Positions 1-5,129 of a stretch of 6,482 nt of DNA are shown here, piece by piece. The stretch spans positions 1-6,482 of the forward strand of contig CAZXMB010000170.1 of the NCBI GenBank assembly GCA_964641715.1. The letters run 5' to 3'. The translations under genes and the position numbers were made by a program. The stretch comes from CAZXMB01 sp964641715. Its GTDB lineage: Bacteria; Desulfobacterota; BSN033; UBA1163. Under the pieces are notes generated by a model. The model did no database searches. It worked only from the letters and a program-made list of their open reading frames with translations, and was not told the DNA's origin. Every line of letters starts with the position of its first letter. The first letter of the stretch is position 1.

Positions 1-902
1 CAAAATCAGTCACGATCGTTGAAGTGGGCCCCCGTGATGGACTTCAGAACGAGGCTCATTTTGTCCCAACGGAGCAGAAGATTGAGCTGATTGATCGCCT
101 CTCCGGGACCGGACTGAAACGAATTGAAATCACTTCCTTTGTCCATCCGAAGGCCATTCCTCAACTAAAGGATTCTGAAGAGATTGTTAAAAGAACCCGG
201 CGAAAAGCGGAAGTCACTTATTCCGCCCTTGTTCCGAATGAGAAGGGCCTGGAAAGAGCCTTAGCTGCAGGAGTTAAAGAGATTGCCCTCTTTGTCTCTG
301 CTTCCGAGACCCACAATCAAAAGAATGTCAAAATGTCGATCGCCGAATCCCTGAAAGGATTTTGTAAAATCGCTGAAAGGGCATTGTCCTATGGGATCCG
401 GATAAGAGGGTATGTGGTGACTGCATTTGGATGCCCTTACGAAGGAAAGGTCCCTCCAGAAAAGGTTGAGTTCATCGCCGGAGAGTATCAGGCCATGGGA
501 GTCCATGAGATTGCCTTAGGAGATACGACAGGGATGGCCAATCCTCTTCAGGTCAGCAGGATGGTCGACCGGATCAAACCTCGATCGGGCTCGGCTGTCC
601 TTGCTCTTCATTTTCATGATACCCGAGGCGCAGCTCTGGCAAACATTCTGGCCGCCCTCCAGGAAGGAGTGACCATCTTCGATGGCTCCATTGGAGGGCT
701 GGGAGGATGTCCCTATGCCCCTGGCGCTTCTGGCAATGTGGCCACAGAAGACCTCGTCAATATGCTTCAAGAGATGGGAATCGAAACAGGGGTGGACCTC
801 GGAAAATTGATCGATTGCGCCAGATTTGCAAGAGATATCATCCAGCGAGAACTTCCAGGCCACCTTCTCATTGCAGGAAGAGTTTGTTGGAAAAGTTCTT
901 GA
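1..902 (+). CDS. mvaB: Hydroxymethylglutaryl-CoA lyase, 5' partial
   Basis: Cleaves 3-hydroxy-3-methylglutaryl-CoA to acetyl-CoA and acetoacetate, the last step of leucine degradation and of HMG-CoA-derived ketogenesis; expected cytosolic. The reading frame is open from base 3 and gives 299 residues before TGA at 900-902, close to the ~300 usual for bacterial forms, so only a few N-terminal residues lie outside the window. The GTG at 24 is an internal Val of the conserved EVGPRDGLQNE motif, not the start. In visible-residue numbering the TIM-barrel DRE-TIM metallolyase landmarks are all present: catalytic Arg11 and metal ligand Asp12, Glu42 in EITSF, metal ligands His203 and His205 in LHFHDT, and the family signature GGLGGCPYAPGASGN with catalytic Cys236 and ligand Asn245. 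The protein ends in a short tail after LPGHLLIAGR. Homocitrate/isopropylmalate synthases share the fold but lack the GGLGGCP signature. Leucine-pathway partners would be expected upstream, outside the window. Confidence 0.95.
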   Translation, partial: KSVTIVEVGPRDGLQNEAHFVPTEQKIELIDRLSGTGLKRIEITSFVHPKAIPQLKDSEEIVKRTRRKAEVTYSALVPNEKGLERALAAGVKEIALFVSASETHNQKNVKMSIAESLKGFCKIAERALSYGIRIRGYVVTAFGCPYEGKVPPEKVEFIAGEYQAMGVHEIALGDTTGMANPLQVSRMVDRIKPRSGSAVLALHFHDTRGAALANILAALQEGVTIFDGSIGGLGGCPYAPGASGNVATEDLVNMLQEMGIETGVDLGKLIDCARFARDIIQRELPGHLLIAGRVCWKSS

Positions 903-982
903 TTTTTCTCTCCCCATCTGATAACTTTTTTTATCATTCTTCCCATTTTCAATGAATCTTTTTATCTCTTTAAGGAGAGGTC

Positions 983-1443
983 ATGATCCCTGCCTCCGAA
1001 GTCAAATCCGGGATGATCCTCCAGATTGAGAAAACCCTCTACAAAGTCCTGTCTTCGGAATATCATATGAGCGGAGGGAAAATGGGCGGTGTGGTCCATA
1101 TCAAGTTGAAAGAGCTTCGAACAAGTCTTCTTCTGGAGAGGAAATTTAGACCCGAAGAAAAACTGAACCATGCTGAACTCGAACGAAAGACAATGGAATT
1201 TCTTTACAGGGATACTGAGGGATATTACATGATGGATCCCGATACGTATGAGCAAATTCAATTGGAGCGGCATCTCCTGGAGGCCTTTCATCCGTTTCTT
1301 CAACCCAATATGAAACTTCCGGTAGAATTTCTGGATGGGGAGGCTGTCAATGTCGTCTTCCCAGATTGGGTTGCCTTAGAAGTCACTTCCACTCTTTCCA
1401 GCATCAGCAGCCTGACCGATGAGGTCTACAAGCCGGCAACGCT
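983..1443 (+). CDS. efp: Elongation factor P-like protein, 3' truncated by scaffold gap
   Basis: EF-P binds ribosomes stalled on polyproline stretches, near the P-site tRNA, and promotes peptide bond formation. ATG at 983 follows AAGGAGAGG (972-980), a convincing ribosome site. About 154 residues are visible: an N-terminal KOW-like domain (about 1-65), then the first OB domain (about 66-130, with MEFLYRD, YYMMDPDTYEQI and FPDWVALEV matching the family), then KPATL, which normally opens the last OB domain. Sequence stops there at the gap, so roughly 30-35 C-terminal residues are missing compared with the usual ~188. The loop that carries the modified residue reads SGGKMGG, with Lys33 at the tip; the common PGKG context is replaced. 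This suggests a divergent EF-P paralogue rather than the canonical factor. The gene starts 80 bases after HMG-CoA lyase. The open frame continuing past the gap belongs to a different gene. Confidence 0.88.
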
Positions 1444-1543
1444 NNNNNNNNNNNNNNNNNNNNNNNNNNNNNNNNNNNNNNNNNNNNNNNNNNNNNNNNN
1501 NNNNNNNNNNNNNNNNNNNNNNNNNNNNNNNNNNNNNNNNNNN
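1444..1543. other. Scaffold gap of 100 N, real sequence missing
   Basis: Exactly 100 N, the usual placeholder for a gap of unknown size. The left flank ends inside EF-P and the right flank begins inside an SPFH protein. The two flanks share no overlapping sequence, so real DNA is absent. The missing EF-P tail (about 100 bases), a spacer and an SPFH membrane N-terminus (about 75-130 bases) imply that the true gap probably exceeds 100 bases. Confidence 0.95.
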
Positions 1544-2290
1544 GTTCCGGCAGGACACCGGGGGGTGGTGCTCTGGTGGGGAAGCGTGGAAAAGAGGATC
1601 ATGGGAGAAGGGCTCAACTTCAAGGTACCCGTAGCCGAAAGGGTGATTAAGGTAGATGTCAGGGTTCAACCCCACCCGTTTAAAGAGATCGATGCGGCCT
1701 CAAAGGAATACCAGATGGTGAAACTGACCGGGATGATGAATTTCCACATCGATCCGTCCTTTGTGAATGACCTCTATCAGAAAGTCGGGCTCGATTTTGC
1801 TAATAAAGTCATTGATCCGGCCTTTAATGACTTTGTCAAAGAGGTCGTCCCGATCTATCCGATTACCGAGATCCTGCCTAAAAGAGAGGAGATCCGGAAG
1901 AGGGCGATGACGAAATTAGGTGACAATCTTGCCCGGTATCACATTGTGGTGGATGATATCTACTTCGCCAATATCCGTTTCTCTCTCGAATACGAGAAGG
2001 CGGTCGAAGCCAAACAGGTCGCCCAGCAACAGGTGGAGACACAGAGGCAGATTCTGGCCCAGAGGGAGATCGAGGCCCAGCAGAAGGTAGCCACTGCCAA
2101 AGGGGAAGCGGAATCCATTCTGGTGGTCGCCCAGGGACAGGCCAAAGCCAATGAAGTGCTATCTCGTTCGATCAGCCCCATCCTGGTTGAATATAAAGGC
2201 ATTGAAAAGTGGAATGGAATTCTGCCTCAGTTCACCGGGGGAGCGGTTCCTTTTATTGATATCGGGAAAATAGGAGGGACAAAAAAATAG
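1544..2290 (+). CDS. Prohibitin/SPFH (band 7) domain protein, 5' truncated by scaffold gap
   Basis: Members of this family are membrane-anchored scaffolds that oligomerise into rings or microdomains and often modulate FtsH-type proteases. The visible 248 residues start at VPAGHRGVVL, the point where prohibitins normally leave their N-terminal membrane helix, so about 25-45 residues including that helix are lost in the gap. The SPFH domain spans about 1-150, with GEGLNFKVPV (21-30), DVRVQP (38-43) and DDIYFANIRFS (137-147), a classic prohibitin strand. From about 150 to 205 there is a Gln/Glu/Ala-rich coiled coil (EAKQVAQQQVETQRQ, AKGEAES). The C-terminal KWNGILPQFTGGAVPFIDI is typical of bacterial prohibitin homologues. 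It ends with TAG at 2288-2290. It resembles prohibitin more than HflC, HflK or flotillin. No FtsH-type or NfeD-type partner gene is visible. The frame agreement with EF-P across the N run is coincidental. Confidence 0.92.
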   Translation, partial: VPAGHRGVVLWWGSVEKRIMGEGLNFKVPVAERVIKVDVRVQPHPFKEIDAASKEYQMVKLTGMMNFHIDPSFVNDLYQKVGLDFANKVIDPAFNDFVKEVVPIYPITEILPKREEIRKRAMTKLGDNLARYHIVVDDIYFANIRFSLEYEKAVEAKQVAQQQVETQRQILAQREIEAQQKVATAKGEAESILVVAQGQAKANEVLSRSISPILVEYKGIEKWNGILPQFTGGAVPFIDIGKIGGTKK

Positions 2291-2296
2291 AGTATG

Positions 2297-2348
2297 GATT
2301 TCGGATTTAGGAATTCGTATTGAATTTCGAGATCTGCAATCCAAAATC
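2297..2348. terminator. Imperfect hairpin between convergent genes, possible bidirectional terminator
   Basis: Bases 2297-2307 pair with 2338-2348 over 11 positions with one mismatch, and a small inner stem pairs 2312-2316 with 2322-2326. A run of six T lies at 2356-2361 on the + side. Seven A at 2281-2287 give a U-run on the - strand transcript. The position between two converging genes fits a shared terminator. The stem is AT-rich and has a large internal asymmetry, so it could instead be a dispersed intergenic palindrome. Termination is an inference. Confidence 0.35.
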
Positions 2349-2349
2349 A

Positions 2350-3465
2350 TCAATGTTTTTTAGGAAGTTTGACCGTGAAGGTCGTTCCTTTGTCTAATTC
2401 GCTTTCGACCCAGATCTCTCCGTGATGGAGTTTTACGATCTCTTGAACCAGAGAGAGTCCGATTCCCAGCCCCTTGGCCTTTCCAAGGGGTTTTGTCTTT
2501 TCTTGAAAGTGACGTGTAAAGAGTTCGTTTAAGGATTGGTGGGAGATTCCCACTCCAGTATCCATGATACGGACAAAAGCGAATTCATTATCCTCCTGGA
2601 GATGGACGCTGATTTTCCCTCCCTGACGATTATATTTGATTGCATTGGTGAGAAGATTATCGAAGAGTTGGTCCAGTTTTTCTTGAATGCCAGAGAGAAT
2701 CACCGGTTCAGGGGGAAGGGAGGGCTTTAATTCTATTTGATGTTCTTTGGCCAGGGGCTCAACCGTTGAGCAGGAAAACTCAATGGTTTTATTGAGATCA
2801 ATGGATTCGAAGATATAATCCTCCCTACGGATACCCAGCTCGGCTAAGTCCAAAAGGTTATCGATATTCTTTCCCAGTTTTACGAGATTCCTGTAGGATA
2901 TCTCCAAGAATCTCTTCTGAGGTTCAGTTAATGATCCCACTTTCTCCTTGAGGATCATCCCGAGGTACCCCATCACTGAAATCATCGGGGTCTTTAATTC
3001 ATGACTCACATTGGATAGAAAGTCATCTTTCATTTGATTAAGCCGTTTTAACTCCTCATTGGCCAGTTGGAGTTTTTTCAATGCCTCTTTGAGATCATCC
3101 TCCGTCTTTTTTCTTTCTGTCACTTCAGAGCTGACGACGATCACCCCCAAATACTCATCTCCGGGTCCCCAAACGGCGGAATAGGTGTTGTCGTAAAATC
3201 TTCCCTCAACCATCTGGATATTCATCCGGTGATGGCCTTTCACCTTAGCCGATCGCAGGTCCTCAATAATACTCAGGATTTTTGAATGGGATTTCGGGGG
3301 ATGGCAATCCAGGATGGATTGGCCCAGCACCTTTTCCAATTGAATATTTCGAATTTTCTCAGCAGCAGGATTGCAGTAAGCGATCCGGTCCTCTCGATCA
3401 ATAAAGACCACTCCTTGTTCCATGGAAGCAAAGATAGATTTCAGGATGGATAATTTTATTTTCAT
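2350..3465 (-). CDS. PAS-domain sensor histidine kinase, cytosolic, orphan in this window
   Basis: Predicted to autophosphorylate on His and pass the phosphate to a response regulator, none of which is visible nearby. From the chosen ATG (3463-3465) it has 371 residues. A PAS domain (about 6-118) contains CNPAAEKI and DCHPPKSHSKI (53-63) and ends in the usual VTERKK. A coiled linker follows (about 119-147), then the dimerisation/phosphoacceptor H-box NVSHELKTP with His155. The HATPase domain has the N-box LFDNLLTNAIKYN (Asn274), G1 box DTGVG (302-306) and G2 box GLGIGL (332-337). No membrane helix is seen, so the signal is probably cytosolic. The start is uncertain: an in-frame ATG at 3520-3522 would add 19 residues, but neither site has a good Shine-Dalgarno sequence. 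I prefer the shorter form because it begins directly at the PAS domain. The gene ends in TGA at 2350-2352, convergent with the SPFH gene. Confidence 0.9.
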   Translation of the reverse strand: MKIKLSILKSIFASMEQGVVFIDREDRIAYCNPAAEKIRNIQLEKVLGQSILDCHPPKSHSKILSIIEDLRSAKVKGHHRMNIQMVEGRFYDNTYSAVWGPGDEYLGVIVVSSEVTERKKTEDDLKEALKKLQLANEELKRLNQMKDDFLSNVSHELKTPMISVMGYLGMILKEKVGSLTEPQKRFLEISYRNLVKLGKNIDNLLDLAELGIRREDYIFESIDLNKTIEFSCSTVEPLAKEHQIELKPSLPPEPVILSGIQEKLDQLFDNLLTNAIKYNRQGGKISVHLQEDNEFAFVRIMDTGVGISHQSLNELFTRHFQEKTKPLGKAKGLGIGLSLVQEIVKLHHGEIWVESELDKGTTFTVKLPKKH

Positions 3466-3482
3466 AGGAATGAGCCATGTTA

Positions 3483-3511
3483 AGGATAACACAGGGTTAA
3501 ATACCAGACAA
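3483..3511 (-). promoter_or_regulatory. Weak candidate promoter for the histidine kinase
   Basis: On the minus strand TTGTCT (3506-3511) and TATCCT (3483-3488) are separated by 17 bases; each matches the sigma70 consensus at four of six positions. If used, transcription would begin inside the 19-residue N-terminal extension, favouring the ATG at 3465. The match is weak and could arise by chance in this AT-rich region. Confidence 0.22.
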
Positions 3512-3582
3512 GTGATAATCATATTTTAAATGAGGTAAAAAAATGCTTGACTTTTAATGAATAAAAGGAGTAATAAAAAGTT

Positions 3583-4070
3583 ATGAAATTAAAAGGATGG
3601 TTATTCATCTTAGCGGTTCTATTGGGGATTACACTGTTCTTCTCCTACGGACTATCAAAAAACAAGGAGCTGCCTCCCGAGTTTTCAACCTATGGCGGGA
3701 AATTATTTAAGGGAATCCAGGATCCCGAATTTCAAAATTACGACTTAGNNNNNNNNNNNNNNNNNNNNNNNNNNNNNNNNNNNNNNNNNNNNNNNNNNNN
3801 NNNNNNNNNNNNNNNNNNNNNNNNNNNNNNNNNNNNNNNNNNNNNNNNGGCGGGAAATTATTTAAGGGAATCCAGGATCCCGAATTTCAAAATTACGACT
3901 TAGTCCTTCGGAACCACCTCGTCAGGCGTATCCATAAAAATTTTGGGATTGAGCTTGATCCAAAAAACTATTCTGGCTTTGACCTTCTCGAAATCGAGGC
4001 TCTCGCAAAATGTAAGAAATCGGACGAATCCCTGGATATTATTTTAAAAATGTTCCCCAGGTCTAAATAA
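3583..4070 (+). CDS. Small membrane-anchored protein of unknown function, interrupted by an artefactual gap
   Basis: I do not recognise this gene. ATG at 3583 follows AAAGGAG (3564-3570), a good ribosome site at a rather long 12-base spacing. Bases 3583-3748 encode 55 residues plus one base; 3904-4070 completes the gene. Between them lie 100 N and a second identical copy of the 55 bases preceding the gap. Removing the N run and one copy gives a single 110-residue protein ending in TAA (4068-4070). It has an N-terminal hydrophobic segment (about residues 6-24) that reads as a signal anchor or uncleaved signal peptide. There is no lipobox Cys after it. A polar, probably periplasmic part of about 85 residues contains YGGKLFKGIQDPEF, a basic stretch LVRRIHKNFG, GFDLLEIEALAKCKKSDE with the only Cys, and MFPRSK at the end. 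No catalytic motif is evident. It is transcribed divergently from the histidine kinase, which may or may not be related. Confidence 0.75.
3694..3748 (+). repeat. Left copy of 55-base exact duplication at gap edge
   Basis: Bases 3694-3748 are identical to 3849-3903 over all 55 positions and abut the N run exactly. This is an unmerged contig-end overlap rather than a biological repeat: 55 is not a multiple of three, yet merging the copies restores an uninterrupted reading frame. Confidence 0.9.
3749..3848. other. Scaffold gap of 100 N, artefact with no missing sequence
   Basis: Exactly 100 N flanked on both sides by the same 55 bases. The adjoining contigs overlap, so the true distance is negative and the filler should be removed together with one repeat copy. 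Confidence 0.9.
3849..3903 (+). repeat. Right copy of 55-base exact duplication at gap edge
   Basis: Identical to 3694-3748 and starting immediately after the last N. Read through the N run in the frame of the upstream ATG it creates a false stop (TAG at 3901-3903). In the correct merged frame those bases are part of Leu and Val codons. Confidence 0.9.
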
Positions 4071-4266
4071 GCCTCTTTCTTTTACCTTTCAGATCGAGAT
4101 ATCCTTCATTCTTTTTACGGACAAGAGAGGCCCACTCTTTTTATGAATAATTCTGTAAATAGAGGGGAGAGAGGGTGTAATGACTTGCGGTTAGCTCCAT
4201 AAATCTGTTAACATATTTAAAATTTAATCTTAAAGGAAGGATCTGTATTTTATTTTTCCATACCTC

Positions 4267-4294
4267 TTGACAAAAAAAAATTATTTTTTATATT
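4267..4294 (+). promoter_or_regulatory. Sigma70-type promoter for the yceD-rpmF-plsX operon
   Basis: A perfect -35 TTGACA (4267-4272) and a near-consensus -10 TATATT (4289-4294) are separated by 16 bases. The spacer is an A9 run followed by TTA and a T run, which would make the DNA intrinsically bent. Initiation near 4301 would leave a leader of about 30 bases containing the purine-rich ribosome site AGGGAAGGGGAG (4317-4328). It lies in a 259-base AT-rich intergenic region (4071-4329) in which I see no RNA gene or convincing small ORF. Confidence 0.7.
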
Positions 4295-4329
4295 TATGTT
4301 TTTAATTCACTTGTTTAGGGAAGGGGAGA

Positions 4330-4866
4330 ATGTTTACACTAAAATTGGATGATGTCCCCGAGGAAGGACTGGACCTGAAATGGAAGGAGGACCCCCTCAC
4401 CCTGTCCGGGTATCTTGAAACCCTTTCCCATATCAACTTTAAATTTGAAGCTCCCCTTCAATCGGAAGCCAAAATCAGGAAAGCGGGCCAGTTGATCCTG
4501 ATCAAAGGGAACCTTCAGACCATTCTCCGATTGCAATGTGTGAGGTGTCTGAAAGATTTCTCCCACCCTCTGCAGGCCGCCTTCGATCTGGCCCTCCATC
4601 CCTTAAAGGGAACCCAATTTTCAGATGAGATGGAACTTTCCAGAAAGGATATGGAATTGAGTTTCTTCGAGGGTGGAGAAATTCATCTCTCTGAGATTGC
4701 CTGTGAACAGATCTTTTTAGAAATCCCTTTAAAACCACTTTGTGAGGAAACCTGTAAGGGGCTCTGCCCGAAATGCGGAAGAAATCTCAATCTCTCTCTT
4801 TGTGATTGCGTCAAGGAAGAATTGGAGTCAGGATTCTCAGTCCTTCAGAAGTTGAAGGTAAATTAA
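4330..4866 (+). CDS. yceD: YceD/DUF177 family protein, large-subunit rRNA accumulation factor
   Basis: DUF177 proteins are linked to 23S rRNA accumulation or processing and are typically encoded just before rpmF; the molecular mechanism is not settled. The 178-residue length is normal for the family. The N-terminal half is beta-rich, with a CVRC pair (Cys70, Cys73) followed by the family's typical FSHPL. The C-terminal part carries a Cys cluster, CEETCKGLCPKCGRN plus CDC (Cys138, 142, 146, 149, 158, 160), which looks able to bind zinc; the CxGLCxxCG(x)N pattern is a family hallmark. The start is ATG at 4330, with a G-rich ribosome site immediately upstream and the strong promoter about 36 bases before it. 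It is the first gene of the operon, with 63 bases before rpmF. Confidence 0.9.
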   Translation: MFTLKLDDVPEEGLDLKWKEDPLTLSGYLETLSHINFKFEAPLQSEAKIRKAGQLILIKGNLQTILRLQCVRCLKDFSHPLQAAFDLALHPLKGTQFSDEMELSRKDMELSFFEGGEIHLSEIACEQIFLEIPLKPLCEETCKGLCPKCGRNLNLSLCDCVKEELESGFSVLQKLKVN

Positions 4867-4871
4867 GCATA

Positions 4872-4909
4872 CCCCGTCCTTGCCTTCCCCTTGTGGGAAG
4901 GGGACAGGG
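4872..4909 (+). repeat. GC-rich palindrome (REP-like hairpin) between yceD and rpmF
   Basis: The core stem pairs CCTTCCC (4883-4889) with GGGAAGG (4895-4901) around a 5-base loop. It extends through GTCC (4876-4879) with GGAC (4902-4905) past a 3-base bulge, and CCC (4872-4874) with GGG (4907-4909) past one mismatch. No T-run follows, so it is a poor terminator. The style resembles dispersed REP-type intergenic palindromes. It sits in the leader just upstream of the rpmF ribosome site (4915-4920) and could influence message stability or L32 translation. Confidence 0.6.
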
Positions 4910-4929
4910 ATGAGAAAGGATATTTCCAG

Positions 4930-5115
4930 ATGGGAGTTCCCAAAAGAAGACAGTCGCCTTCCAGAAGAGATAAAAGAAGAACCCACGATAAACTAAAGCA
5001 CCCTACCTTTTCACTCTGCCCTCAATGTCATGAACCGATTCTGCCCCACCATGTCTGTCCGCATTGTGGAATGTATAAGGGAAAAGAGGTTATCAGAGTT
5101 GAAGAGGAAGAATAG
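4930..5115 (+). CDS. rpmF: 50S ribosomal protein L32
   Basis: Structural protein of the large ribosomal subunit. The gene encodes 61 residues beginning MGVPKRRQSPSRRDKRRTH, the basic N-terminal signature of L32 (usually MAVPKRR; Gly2 is a small deviation). A zinc ribbon with all four Cys follows: CPQC (Cys30, Cys33) and CPHC (Cys43, Cys46), so this is the zinc-binding type. YKGKEV after the ribbon also matches the family. The frame is open further upstream (for instance TTG at 4891), but that extension lies in the palindrome and has no counterpart in L32, so ATG at 4930 is chosen; AAAGGA (4915-4920) is its ribosome site at 9 bases. The acidic tail VEEEE is longer than in many homologues. It lies between yceD and plsX, the conserved order. 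Confidence 0.95.
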   Translation: MGVPKRRQSPSRRDKRRTHDKLKHPTFSLCPQCHEPILPHHVCPHCGMYKGKEVIRVEEEE

Positions 5116-5129
5116 CATAGAAGGTTGAG

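Noticed and set aside
24..902. HMG-CoA lyase starting at GTG 24
   Set aside because: That codon is the Val of the catalytic motif EVGPRDG. The frame and conserved residues continue upstream to the window edge.
919..936. TGATAA/TTATCA hairpin after HMG-CoA lyase as a terminator
   Set aside because: The stem is six base pairs and AT-rich with no following T-run; too weak to call.
983..2290. One 435-residue EF-P/SPFH fusion protein
   Set aside because: The joining segment is 34 undefined residues from 100 N. Both halves are truncated exactly where they meet the gap, and the frame match is chance.
3466..3522. Longer start for the histidine kinase at ATG 3522
   Set aside because: It adds 19 residues before the PAS domain without a ribosome site and without forming a clear membrane helix. 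It cannot be fully excluded.
3547..3576. Promoter TTGACT...TAATAA for the small membrane protein
   Set aside because: The -10 would fall after the AAAGGAG ribosome site and only a few bases before the ATG, removing the ribosome site from the message.
3694..3903. A genuine tandem or direct repeat of 55 bases
   Set aside because: Both copies touch the N run exactly and are identical. Merging them restores a complete gene, whereas keeping both breaks the frame.
4071..4142. Terminator formed by GCCTCT (4071-4076) and AGAGGC (4126-4131) followed by TTTTT
   Set aside because: Only six pairs enclose a 49-base loop, which is not a plausible intrinsic terminator.
4891..4929. Longer N-terminus for ribosomal protein L32 starting at TTG 4891
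   Set aside because: The 13 extra residues come from the palindrome and have no counterpart in L32. ATG 4930 has a suitable ribosome site.
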